This document shows positions 36,401 to 41,500 of a DNA stretch of 64,000 nucleotides, piece after piece. The position numbers and the translations under genes are program-made. The notes below the pieces were generated by a model. The model was not told where the DNA came from and ran no database searches. It saw nothing but the letters and a program-made list of their open reading frames with translations. Source of the stretch: Endomicrobiales bacterium (lineage in GTDB: Bacteria > Elusimicrobiota > Endomicrobiia > Endomicrobiales > JAFGIL01); the NCBI GenBank assembly GCA_016929635.1, contig JAFGIL010000067.1, positions 54,855 to 118,854 on the forward strand. Direction: 5' to 3'. The number at the start of each line of letters is the position of its first letter. Within the stretch, counting starts at the first letter, position 1.

Positions 36401-37806
36401 TTTTCTTCATCTTTTCTGACTTCTGACTCCTGAATTCTGAATTCTTTATTAATCATACAATTAGAAAGCATGCATGAATTTCTTTTAATGTTTACGCAAT
36501 AATAGTCATCAAGTATCTCTATATCACCTGAAATCGCATCAAGCTTATCGTTGCCTACATACAGAGCCCATAACATTTTAAACCTAGGAAGATTTTTTCC
36601 TATATATTCGCAGTCATCAGCAGATATCTTGTAAGCCAGGTAATCTTCAAGATACCTTGTAAATTCTATAAGGAAAATAACATCCCGCTCGTTCTCCCCG
36701 CAGGCGGAACGCAGGCGAATCTCATTTAGAAGTTTCTGTTCTTCCTTTATCAGCTGCAGGGGATTAATCTCCTGGTTTAGCTTTTGCTGTCTGAAAAAGA
36801 TACTCAGGTTTGGATAGCCTTCAACAAGGCGGGGGTACTCATCTGCTATTCTGCCAAGTAAAACGTATAACTTGTTTACCTGCGTAAAATTCGCAGTATT
36901 ATTGAGCAACATACTGTAGGCATCATACGGGAGATTCTTTTTTAGAGTAGAAATAAAACCTTGAAGTTCCTTGCCTACTTTCTTTATATCAAGGTTTTTT
37001 GCGGATGCAAAAGCATTTGTATATTCAATTACATTTTGATAATAGCCGGCATCGATATCAAGTTTTTCTGCTTTCTTTAAAAGCTTTTTATAAAACTTCC
37101 TTGGGTCTAATTTACCTTCCTTGTTTTTCTGCACAAGCTTATCCAGGATTTTATTTTCGGAACAATAATACCTGTGCATCAGAATATTCAGGTCATCCTG
37201 CAGGTCGCTAATAATACTCTTGAATTCCTTCTGTTTTCTTAGAATGCTGTTTAAGCGCAGGACGTTTTCTGTGTGCAGCTTCTTATTATCAACACCTATC
37301 AGCAAATCCGTTTTCTCTGATTTTAAGGAATAGTATTCAGGTCCTGTAAGCTTACCGCTTTCTATCAGCGAATCATATATCTTTTTCTTTAGTTCTTTAT
37401 TGCTGACACGGGTAAGCCATGAGCTGTCTATCGGACCATAAGCACCTTCAACATAGACATGCTTTAAATCATACTTTGCATCCAGGATTTCTATTATTTT
37501 GGAAATGTTTTTCTGGACTTCCGGATGGCAGTGAAGGTCCTGGATATTTATTACAACCGTATCTCGTGAAGCGCCGCTCGTATCTCGTATTTCATTTTCC
37601 TCTATTCCGAGATACGATTCACGAGATGCGAGATACGATTCCGTTACTCTGCCATAGGTCGGAGGTATTGTGAGTTCTTCGAATATCTTCTTAAAACGGC
37701 TGACTTCCTTGCTCTTCTCCAGCGAAGCATGTAATGGCTGGCTAAGAACGAAAGTGAATATGAAACAGCCGCATGTTATGATTGATATAATCTTTTTTAT
37801 GTTCAT
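15457..37806 (-). CDS. Giant multidomain secreted/membrane protein (7449 residues)
   Basis: One uninterrupted frame of roughly 0.8 MDa. A signal peptide (1-27) is followed by a ChaN/TraB-like region (about 85-560; NIQDLHCHPEVQ, VTGGFHTPG). Further regions: membrane helices (700-760); an HD-type domain (945-1065; YHSFAHALMVA, FFHDL); a cyclic-nucleotide-binding-like domain (1540-1640); an AP-endonuclease/sugar-isomerase-like TIM barrel (1840-2160); TPR-like helices (2420-2600); helices near 3245-3290; an Asp/Glu racemase-like domain (3460-3720; IACNTLHH, MGCTEL); an M20 peptidase-like domain (3810-4360; NGHVDV, GHAGFG); clustered membrane helices (4955-5460 and 6185-6235); and an HExxH site (AHELRHISQ, about 6315). 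The last 1000 residues are unrecognised. Giant genes like this are known in Omnitrophota; function is unknown. It starts only 22 bp after a terminator-like hairpin. Domain calls are by motif and need profile searches. Confidence 0.9.
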   Translation of the reverse strand: MNIKKIISIITCGCFIFTFVLSQPLHASLEKSKEVSRFKKIFEELTIPPTYGRVTESYLASRESYLGIEENEIRDTSGASRDTVVINIQDLHCHPEVQKNISKIIEILDAKYDLKHVYVEGAYGPIDSSWLTRVSNKELKKKIYDSLIESGKLTGPEYYSLKSEKTDLLIGVDNKKLHTENVLRLNSILRKQKEFKSIISDLQDDLNILMHRYYCSENKILDKLVQKNKEGKLDPRKFYKKLLKKAEKLDIDAGYYQNVIEYTNAFASAKNLDIKKVGKELQGFISTLKKNLPYDAYSMLLNNTANFTQVNKLYVLLGRIADEYPRLVEGYPNLSIFFRQQKLNQEINPLQLIKEEQKLLNEIRLRSACGENERDVIFLIEFTRYLEDYLAYKISADDCEYIGKNLPRFKMLWALYVGNDKLDAISGDIEILDDYYCVNIKRNSCMLSNCMINKEFRIQESEVRKDEEKDKPLNSESWLLNSNNESSQEHKVTSEDLLENAGEIIVLVTGGFHTPGLVEIMKERNIPYIVITPNVTQDTNFAEVEYKRILKKHSEVISKYINPQKQFSLDLEMQDGFIGSLEAMEIRKFLASSQYYEVTNIDQVTGIIDELFGGDTGIKLLNSFSADAISQALNEVFSAELFGNKVGRIEFVQTAEGEYTILVVYGEETVPLNYVQDAESKTLSRVVDSEDEIAIADDEAADDPSGRKMSASNRLGFVLMHLVTVVTAIFVNLVVLVLISLVFENFSLPLNNFLGYIVIALPIIPAFADFIQIVRKQESSELPLIPDNDILIELEHFLLQQEISDVKVTLGNPKEMRFITDTVREGKDVVINASLIGKFHGNNRRMIYAHIADHVKFQQKNYELPKSLWFVEEYLISLKNYVFDFPTMIIESFTQTVINSIAEVVTDLPRRIIKTMKPYMDSEQLDASMRLMEIMKDMHGAAGMNILTRVYHSFAHALMVAYACVLLVSRSSWCKPEDVRLAFLAGFFHDLHFREVENAFTRKTGRNRPAFVPITIQQLNAMRGQEDPFIVVKKSELFLRKYKDLEKDPQLKDLFDVIKASIDADPADVTQREKSMELLDAGFEKVVDITGIFTKAEEMLSSFYDLKEARRRSRVDPQQYEKVKQGTRDLVEDIRRNPDLMSNSVLERMVENIEKALDEADSQDYRYLEGRLVELRDISEPLMYSLDAINQMYGLMTELQDRLQYYHYMADGRREEIIDLIYKIAGINKEQFGAEHNLEGVFKEIEVIIRKTDFPSDVKRFLITPNTNILVSKIRSKLDNLASESGSITVDDLESMIEEIDNRAQEIQGIVRKDLALIDRGERSDLITTLHTDPNPDLRKQLSIYTEKAILQYLLEAELRILSLTRNYLEAMQRIDGDTKRRAILHRMAIITEKGADQSAGTWLLSPETYEHELVPALQTEIGKAQANVPGNYPYFFLPMLLNDSTTMLVTKLLPTPFKRNFMKLMEHFSKAAGVTKEGESWYRNWERRKESVAYQLEMGRTAVKSQFTIGGTEEVDLYDIVSQLLLTRMGIRRPLASKHKHSVSGTIVKVPAGVPFIEEGDMGYSMYIILDGEVDITGKQLNKNVGGFTTIRKGTGNMVGEFGLLAANRRRSARVCAGENGATLLRIDYRDMMRAMEEDPQLASMLSLHYIFALSNQDYMQDYLERLKNEESKKRISATKYELILYELAAEDSKDALTVTDRSNGQLLAETTLQNVEKEMYGSHQHNLPIDNRLVEFAEKRFGYKIEPETLEVIDELLKRNRYIVQMLKDLHPDIESILFILYKLAVIYQADESMLQFGETRETDALNYLAQILLNSKIQKRSIDRELRGIRFALKHNQYGFSNHKHVSAEFLGPVSAVFRAAVRGDKYFELSVDHNPAIGTVFMPDELTDGMIGTMRHAIKKSKTEVTIRGPSYYNEPGFAYNSDMVVMYYKQTIDMAKTIGASNVIVNFSHKGDIEDFLEIIDYAIKNKVEVTIENGIIRGEGRYHEAGEFVDLLNATIAGLAARDISPKKIRKYLTVAVNTANFARSMPIGYGENIEDWTKDQLEDVFAWAKRMNIRIQTAVLSNMDDKGEEVPIFNEVDGVVPNRDFMQMLLENIPMDLEKMRVIVEAKNEMRDSDRDWLEENVNAVKRTSILNSTLRVPKIFKLIMSPLLDKITDKPEPQALGFNVRNVVEGLLRGSINACLFTVGDMFLEDVSIQIAEEIEAALLSQTADEIQHVQGNKYKKREQDLERLLSQVYDGQARAPTGKIEVSTCKGKLLKVSDKVYRFATLLTDANNNPIRLIVTEGFWDEFNNDEEKRLVIIHELNELKARSGQNVRFNAYLRDKGIKARAQDLPSDDFIEHYHTFLKEENTPDAAVVRKAEDYLLKFTLPADIAARINFVIKENLPNILPYIGEITRLSDLIVSPLSEERLPPLPSNITINELLDIANSAIVHSDYEVAERILRSLLQRPLGSNDEVVIKSKLARVLATIGQYREARGYFEELLSHTTLPSDIDQGQLHYYYALVLLNESASGSRDDQINASILAERQFTAALEYIDDNNPLSYIIHSKRANIYLFMEEWELAFNDYTEASDIWRRQNRVNSLKEEIRYWISNPDSFEKVDQAFILEVINGTVESIIMLAHGNEKYPDDTFLSMHRYAEDGLRLLDIATKLSEQRWLQQEGVLCRNSGLALTYFAEAILRDDTKSYMSLYLAIERMERGIEIAEELGYIGISLYEELEQAYNLSQKPAAFRLDEEERERKAKVRDIELKKIDLQGKLAVSAASYFNEEPNVWTQDNNLRLELQFSELTRQDGIIGLFLINSFELLIVEAGQDVEAIKIIYPYLKELVKQLEKIQKRLYSDPRSPQNPVLDNILNQARSALEKSNDVLSAAYTDYLERIPVEGKGPVFLPPRIIQRLLDVVLRIVSVGKFSFSQLPRAIRNAVTAVDEIVFAPVLELGMFSQFLESYAEYISVDSIDADVFEDKKEALDNTIFELGIRHGYARFNEFTGKYEWLVDEDRVNWFYEGLVDYITRNALTYTGLYMSMEVAGRLDTIKYAYYWAMARLSTVIPHIKFNIENRKKPPEKRTPLTSIEDLNREAYEHEYEALISGAEKLRDDLVASIERIKAGGANTQEELETLLSSKDALAIQAKALENTATSLGLKYMRDLIAHITGNKLALFDVGITICLDSHNIEQDVDLFMTRIVDELDVYISILKDKAKAHLSGMDMTRPLSNKESTKLNEIKKVKPYSAYEVRRASKIGTAIGAAVLGIGSIATFFTGFGIVVSIIGLAIASVFIVYRGITSVNEMFKPEFSLASLVPESNGKVSIEELDEVSADEIDEAWVAGKLSAALGISKVQVMELFNFIALTRKIKLLKEREEKNNMQGTLKRFSIADENYLPPNWIAQTTSDSTEITLVSYMTAGIAHSTARFRILRALLLPIVINHEWLRVLGRNDAALHLISNPLYIFAMPFIEISSLFVENKSATLGRVWRKETRKNRLIVLAPDKLSGDDFAAEVKKDGIFADIEYIDIPPRVVKSPGATYADQLSDNPAVARELAYSIMNQYEKGYKVMAIACNTLHHWLPEAMAYLPSNVREDITILNTIETTKEFISAEAQDSEMPVWLGTSPLTRQSNIVKDSFPTLDSLGYDNLQDIAQQIIWQVKALEGLSGAERGVQEDHIKVITGVFVSKLREAGINNVVMGCTELPIAFKLVSEIEDLSDFTLHDPAFYVVSKTRISGFDKRSSVVNSIREFLSILKTIFNELIDLPKDFYKIRTSQKKDERQIIEIMQEVLLKEKAVAGPQSKEVIVSCESYMLRQIESIGGQLVDIPGEDNLVYRLPNGMELIVHKQDGVNPSENLILELRASEQGPVMVYNGHVDVIDDGSESKKDWKGRTIYDRGVADMNGANASAMQAFLRLCQAQPNAFQGSRFLTLTWIEEIAREREQGTQAVFNYLNGLNRDIDLVVIGESSQTAFNRLNTLQLIQDDWLIESNRRALEMAQASFSLLRDSLLMSERERISVLIPESRRALEVLKKAELLTEYSANIGLFSRVIADAENLLDELTRLRLDKGNFSEKLAKAEEVAFAFSLSTAERGKFTAYVRPQNQLASESNITQVVETAKTAYQIYEQLSRKQTEKGHVMEGTSLTLSFRSRGEEKHTYNKTPGFAGFTFRSASAQSQDVLQGLQKLVQTQCLSFLGVVNQKPDVIAVNIRDDGEIAVEIRGEEGHAGFGATRGINAHILAGWLMANLEEAFSDAQITDTTLLPYMQIDCRFACEDAGTIKDEIEGIVNKQMFEFGQQGGEERDYTGPLDYNTQDANDILDSASQSTGLLMSPRNTFFAGSDAKFLNAAMPIGQKVKAVAILGLGAFRTLHTTDEHILRGNLLPLSRMYENIFLADSRNILSRSDVLNEFKKLLSLLKHNGEQVKVLVEEVDRALAEDYDIENPNVKTRLERISKLFEEILSASVTLMNHSFDAGLVSLYKELGHYSGNRVSMPKSRLDFSIRRDRSDLWESIKDELIKNLDSYEEVLDRLGSEEFEEEWETGDIEQISDILTKSNNQPLLAENRVSLQELIDFGDLVQKQYPWYNPVYVISHRSSKTGEMTYTVISPDTAEAERALNQGHTVSVLFETALVEEGEAGSIKGFNGRSMVYPVLVDGSIQFVKYLGIGITPSYEDRDAGSDNFAIGEEVSGFVSQDENDVRVRVAEILGSAPETSPASQAYVPEIDSSNPIHLLWSAIHHREVSLDELRGLSEDQLRDLYGAKVSGKVNDDWKTAVQIKYKPQRLGDVLTIGDISDMPKAMRVKAISMILEQDGIKVQPVAGQEHEETVIQAYLDYITENFGKQLAFWHGQGLAHAMISFHNITARGNLCDLATAGTIVPRPEETIPQLRDAQRPYEMHPVLVDLRDAVTCMKTMITSCIGTSDTEREHSLIVKLRKIYTEYIVKNRESASGTIKNLFTTRKSRSTYQIVKRVAVMLTLVLGISAAIGLPVIGVPGLWLGQMIAQMTAVLPLPTALVAHLVPFSSMPLFLILLSTGLVEFVFQVYGRIRGEGKLTKEELQQEIVKRVNFLEKEEEFLKAQSRLGDKINVEVINSEAPGLLEYIQSVQGRVLADDEELGISQILALIDIQRSSINSEVMGEDVSESKLERMLYDIRAKEREQIVQEAGAKLRQIPIPIINRIPVLGPIVVKVINWFFNLPSIMFSYAGRYFWGGMATEYFGKVHVLSMAAGFSVISKYSDSNDGAQSLKAVKPFESFRGKGITQIPKTLWIDIKILFSNIKPWVQNIKIRVSNLLWRWSLFRTVAGVWSENVFLRGLSELLTKRMHTWILGSLGTGLLLNLPLITLEMSVLGPWIPGQIAIPLGFAGRLAGPETSKLLIINTSVRKMASSFFLAFSMSLPAYARAAANAPKALKALGVEVKDIWKSRRQEPTSQRRIARWWQRSILGAMIRTIGLFVFSIPWRIFKGLIKLVVVPTWNIWSADIQMQMGMNAVDWTGNVYLQRSARLVDGGYGITGLGARVGSFFEALLGTRLASLTYFGRIPENMPEVIQDKDGKWYMNGREVREADMDDFEDLLAEGLSDNLGRDIDADDVDTEQERLDLFEEMASDDRSDREFWQDLFGEYPEFVPLSVVLNLKTLDALREGGDANGWQVFPLDDLFNGLRVHPEVLYQGLYELSQLSDEEQLEFSRQFQTLKPGTRQQVWNEYYHRLRGDKEFLERADMITSLMSVQEYQELEIQSESLHNLYENMAWMANRFWPAYAQRMIDEGLITQQELESRISENRKTGVPIWDLLRDELMDNNPGMTQDEARAEINRLRASTLPEGPLSDRPVIAFTQTEFEEELYNAIWDAIKEEGASPVMPTKESVNASEVASLIDYWPDFDAGVSFYEGNKGYELLQWFESNTDPSNSAGHMVTQEELIREAVKLHTEGNETDLFGTFATIGHFTKAMARRPDIIDGGPETRGEEGFTYLLNRSFAGLFIPAIDARNKAICDEYGMPVTWVYRDIDADGNDSIPDGMNIGIGWVTWEDVYYHLWGFILTSYYIEQKTFDEVDLDRLDYTKRLDRTKYDNILYYLRSYLSGYEPQTFDTPNLPSLYKLFGDFAMLLASFGAGDKISNDEIGQVIVANVARRLSKDEEIVLRQQEVPITNQTGTSILTNEKVLDALLEEPGEIIIRTKDDDEIISQIEKDKEISPSADTKYSLANRVVVGTIVGAAVGLALGIAFNHLGLGLAGLGLGFLPFLIQIFNILMAKSKIYDRSLGPVDLDYLARKQINESYVKTNNPSVNIDVQLINENTYDPARYEVRDGKYVVLLNERLVTRMPMWQIRLIIAHELRHISQDVQAQKNMLGEVRARVLPWTNVINQGLESLENSIKSDMPVDDIFMREQISFVTGEINRMNRDMRVMYDQLASRGADTLIAAIANDFRDNVFNPVQEIMSNTNVRALSENGKALAEFHRVVYEGINKHRELVATLNLSDIEVYALKRTWIQHMWIEFTVSLGDIFAMLPSVLKSMGGFRNLDAKTAAISARMGAEKAIQKARETVLSHRIARTGTESLLGLQNEGWLEGYGLGNAVYLMNCFDIDLNQDISNNPDIGFLNEISNGGGIGIGIATITEARAGALGLKELTARGSNQSLHIVDHNGKPLKVWVMNANPSSSRPGLIYCVEEPAEYSQVKVMPEQITEKEKMEKLIFSQASYQLAKHNVEEGKTVGQVIAEEMFGVVATFGRQRYVRFNNHFVDVKGFGHLVPGTDIGVDFGEAQSLIDRGDESMGVIIANPDAAGNAQNAQRIWREIAEGRVSVQLDAGERAKPQGLAGKLHSSLVKQSQDAVAVNESETNIKDDVTLSDVFMEEGPKGLLERAREVWGFVSRVVLVGVYRSSLLLNAESLGVQDLSGDRGARVQAMRRATIVAQHDEGFQEFKNKYLGLPRDSAVRRRMEFEVQEEAFRLLGISSEIERNKAEKGLIDGFSRGEKFALEYVYYTQYLAYTKLQGQLKSEEDQARINSVDEFVVRDVLDFDILMHIVQRSRELGNKGIKIDLSVIGSRDEIYSKLKLQAAGEPEQAVNEYFEQLSARFDEFVNELKSAGIPGDFDVTIELSETLSLMGKGRVVRDAGFDVGMAWDISPDNAPRVTGDVTYLRVTLPDDWSADSMSLDDLKKAIKLAYESGVRVVEFDNRVIDVYQKDTHTATPWEKIVSDIKKKAAEDNKKEKMRSYRQGLHLYDNARKPDLNLESAEFKALWASVRDFDFDEGELEVKKAMFNALMDAFSALTQVAESDEELVLFRDSVAQYQQMLGAAERLANMQERSDAVISSIDNCVRYMKGVLVSAAGEELARDMMFDLGDEVWQAYVIVKLNMLGDERGIPKDNADAYGKYIGKRYNSRDLLAVCREVIETGRVNDTAVLVNNGVTGEFDLASGRNIYEVLAGMMFNFEIYERRLPEFLDNLQRGLEFGVNVGGSMAITAAG
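36362..36444. repeat. Palindromic element inside the giant gene, read in frame
   Basis: Two 29-bp arms (36362-36390 and 36416-36444) are inverted copies agreeing at 25 of 29 positions, with a 25-bp spacer. Each arm is itself built from GAATTCAG-like units. It encodes residues about 455-482 (EFRIQESEVRKDEEKDK...), a charged loop in the ChaN/TraB-like region, without breaking the frame. Confidence 0.75.
37558..37637. repeat. Second palindromic element inside the giant gene, read in frame
   Basis: CGTATCTCG occurs at 37558-37566 and 37579-37587, and its inverse CGAGATACG at 37608-37616 and 37629-37637, giving two mirrored arms of 30 bp. The encoded residues, about 57-83 (SYLASRESYLGIEENEIRDT), lie between the signal peptide and the first domain. 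Confidence 0.7.
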
Positions 37807-37828
37807 AATTTTCTCTATAAAAATGAAA

Positions 37829-37858
37829 AACCCGGTTTGAATTTAAACAAACCGGGTT
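37829..37858 (-). terminator. Strong terminator-like hairpin just before the giant gene
   Basis: A perfect 11-bp stem (AACCCGGTTTG / CAAACCGGGTT) with an 8-nt loop directly abuts the stop codon of the 163-residue gene and is followed by TTTCATTTTT. The giant gene ATG is 22 bp further on, leaving no normal room for a separate promoter. Confidence 0.85.
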
Positions 37859-38350
37859 CTACACGCCTCTATTCAGATTTAAAATAAAGCTATAGTCAAT
37901 TGCACCTCTTGGCAATAAATAAAACAATATCAGAAACAACAGAAATACCCCAAGCAGATACCTCAACCTCTGCAATATCTGAAAGTCAATAATACCGGAA
38001 GTATATGCAGTAATATTGCATTTTACAAGATTGGCAGAACTCCATGACAGGTTACTGCTATTTCTTAAGCTGCTATTGGTTATTCCCGGCATTGACAGGT
38101 CAGATTTAGATTTGCTTGATTTTTTAGATGTTTTTTGTTCCAAAGGTATTGGTGCAGAAGCTTCATCTGCGATCGATTCCATTATTATCTTAGAGAGAGC
38201 TGCCATATGGTGCGAAATCGTAAAACTTTTTGCGATATGCAAATTAGCCTTAAAAGAAGAATCCCCCTCCAGATCTATCATGGAAGACAAACCTAAAAGT
38301 GGATGAATTATCAAGCAGATTATGATAGCAAAAACTATTTTAATTTTCAT
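37859..38350 (-). CDS. Small secreted/membrane hypothetical protein before the giant gene
   Basis: The 163-residue protein has an N-terminal signal sequence (IVFAIIICLIIHPLLGLS), a Ser/Lys-rich middle (KTSKKSSKSKSDLSM) and a C-terminal membrane helix near residues 131-148 (LLGVFLLFLILFYLLP). I recognise no domain. It is followed at zero distance by a strong hairpin and then by the giant gene, so the two may share a promoter with partial read-through. The upstream 170 bp are very AT-rich (long TATA-type runs), a plausible promoter region. Confidence 0.65.
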   Translation of the reverse strand: MKIKIVFAIIICLIIHPLLGLSSMIDLEGDSSFKANLHIAKSFTISHHMAALSKIIMESIADEASAPIPLEQKTSKKSSKSKSDLSMPGITNSSLRNSSNLSWSSANLVKCNITAYTSGIIDFQILQRLRYLLGVFLLFLILFYLLPRGAIDYSFILNLNRGV

Positions 38351-38523
38351 ATATTTTTTAATTGACCTCTATATATTAATAATGGAAAATATCTCAAAAG
38401 TCAAGGTCTTTTTAATATATATTTTAAATTTAATATATAATATATATTAAAATAATTTTGTAAAAAAAATATGAAAAACTATGAATATTTTTGTGAAACT
38501 TGAATAGATTTGCAGATTGCAGA

Positions 38524-41500
38524 TTAAAGCTTGCTTTTGATTTTTCCAAGCATGAACGACTGTATCCTTGAAGCAAGAAGAAAAATAGCAGGTATTAAGA
38601 CGAAAGTGAAAAATATTGAGGCAAGGACCCCCCCAACAATTACCGCACCTATGGATGCTTTTGCAACGAATATATCAAAAACCTGTGGAATAGCACCGAA
38701 AACAATAGCAAGGGATGTCATAAGTATTGCCCGGAACTTATAGGATGCACCCATCCACAGGGCTTTGACTGTATCCATTCCTTTTTCGATACGCCGGAGC
38801 GCGAAATCAAGCATAAGGATAGCATTATTAACAACAAGCCCGACTAACATGACTATTGCCATCATAGAACCTATGTTTATAGAAAATTCAAAGAAAAACA
38901 AGCACAGTATGACACCAAGCATGGATGTAGCAATCGATGAAACTATTACAAAAGGATACGTAAACGAGTTCATAATTGCAACAAGCAGCATATAAGTTAA
39001 TATAACTGCAAGTAAAAATGCCTTGAATATCTCCCTGAATGTCTCCTCCTGAAACTCGGCATGGCCTGCATATTTATAACCATACCCTTCAGGAAATTTT
39101 ATTTGTTTAAACTTTTTATCAAGAAGAACCTGAACCTGGCCTGCTGTGGATTTTGACAGATATCCGTTTATCTGGATTACCCTCACCTTATCCCTTCTTT
39201 TAATGGTTGAATACCCTCTTGACTTTACAACTTTGCCTAGCTGTGAGAGTGTGACAAGCCCGTCTTTTGAAGTTACTGTGATTTCGCCAACATCTTCGGG
39301 TGTTTGTTTATAGTGGGGATCAAGCTCTACATTAATCGTATACTCCTCGCCTTTTTCCTTATAAACATTCCTGTCATTTCCCTGTATGGCATCTCTTACA
39401 AGATCCCCGACTTGGGCATTGAATACTCCGTACTGCATCATTTTTTCGTCGTCCGGTATAAAACGTATCTCATCCTTTGGGACTTTATATGAAGACTCAA
39501 CCGACCTGAAATAGCCCGTATCTTCCATAATACCAATCATCTGATTAGAAATGCTTATGATAGTATCATAATCTATACCTGCCACATTAATAGCAATATC
39601 AGCTTCACCCGGGCCCATGCCTCCGCGGTTAAGGGCAATAAAAGCTCCGGGAATTTTTGCAACTTCAGGGATTAAGCTGTTTATAATATCCAAATCGCTT
39701 CTTTCACGCTCCCTTGAGGGCTTGAGAGAAAGAGTAATGGTGGCGTTTTCAGAACCGTCTATGCCTACATAAGATAAACAATTCTTTGCTTCCGGCAGAT
39801 CAATAACAAGTTTTTCTATGTCTTTAACGACATCAAGAGTTCTTTCAAGCGGGGAACCTTGCGGCAACTCAACAGTGATTCCTATTTTATCTTCGTCACT
39901 GGGCGAGAAAAATTCGTTCCCTATATATTTTGCAGGATAAATACCTCCTAAAAGCAACAATACACAAAATAATATTGTTAAAAAAGGGTGATGTATATTA
40001 AAGTCAAATATATATTTGTATTCCGAAACAAGATAAGAGTTTGCTCTCCGGGATAAATCCTCGAGTTTATCAAGGAAACTTTTGCCTTTTTCCAGTTCGT
40101 TTTTCTTTTTCTGTTTAAGCAAAAGGCCGCAAAGCATGGGCGTCAGGCTGAATGAAGCAAGGATTGAAAATATTGTAGCATATACAACCGTTAATCCGAA
40201 CTGCTTCATAAACTGTCCTACTATACCGCCCATAAATGCAATCGGAGTAAAAACAACAAGGTTTGTCCCGGCTGAGGAGAATACTGCTACTGCCGCCTCT
40301 TTTGTGCCTTCAACTGCCGCGGTTTTTGCATCCTTACCCTCCTGCAGTTCCTGTTCAACACTTTCAATAACGACAAGAGCGTTTGCGATTAAAGTTCCCA
40401 AAGACGTTGCTATTGCAAGAAGCGTAATAAAATTAATAGTGAAACCCGAAAAATCCATAAGAAAGAACGCAGACATAATAGATGAGGGTATAACTATAGC
40501 AGCAATAAAAGTGACGCGTATGTCAGCAAGAAAAACAAAAAGAATTATAATGGTGAGCAGAACTCCATAAATTATATTTTTTACTGTTGCAGCAGTATCA
40601 TCCAGAATAAACGTCGTGGAATCGTACGCAACGATTAACTCCATTCCTTCCGGCAGGTCTTTCCTGAGTTTAGGAAGGTCTTTAAAGATTCTCCTCACTA
40701 TTGAAACAGCGTCTCCGTCTGAAAGCTTTTTTACGGACAATCCTACGGCACTTTTGCCGTTAAACCTGGTGTAGGTTTCCACTTTCTTATGGCTGTCTCT
40801 GATAGTTGCTATATCTGAAAGAAGTATTTTCCTCCCCTCTCTTGATACGAGGGAAAGGTTCCTTATATCTTCAACGCTTTCAAACTCGCCTATCAATCTG
40901 ACAGTTTGTTTTGAGTCATACCTTTCAATAGAACCGCCGGGTTTGTTTACGTTCCTTGCTCCCAAAGATGCTATTACGTCTTCGATGGAGGTGTAATACT
41001 TCTTCATCAGCATAGGGTCAAGATAAATGTTTATCTGCCTTTCTTTCCCGCCGTATACGTCAACTGAAGCAACGCCTCCTATAGCATTCAACTTATCTCT
41101 CAATTTTTTGTCGGCATATTCAAAAAGAGTGCGGTCATCAACAGTATCACCGATTAAAACAAGGTCTACAATCGGCTGGATCAAGGGGTCAAATTTAGAG
41201 ATAACAGGCTTGTCTGCTGCCTGAGGGAATTCATTTGCAACAGCGTCTACTTTATCTTTAACTTCAATTGCTTTTATATTGACGTCTGAGCCCATTTCAA
41301 ACTCAATCATTATAAAACCAAAGCCTTCATAAGACTCGGATTCTATTTTTTTCATCTGGGATATTTCGGAAACCGCATCTTCCACTTTCTTTATCATCTG
41401 GGATTCTATCTCTTCAGGAGATGCACCGTTATACCTAACATTGACAGACACCAAAGGAAACTCAAGACGCGGCGTCTGCTCTATAATCAGATTAAAAGAT

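Noticed and set aside
38405..38455. AT palindrome of TATA-type runs downstream of the RND permease
   Set aside because: Such symmetry is expected by chance in nearly pure A/T sequence; it has no T-tract-plus-GC-stem terminator form.
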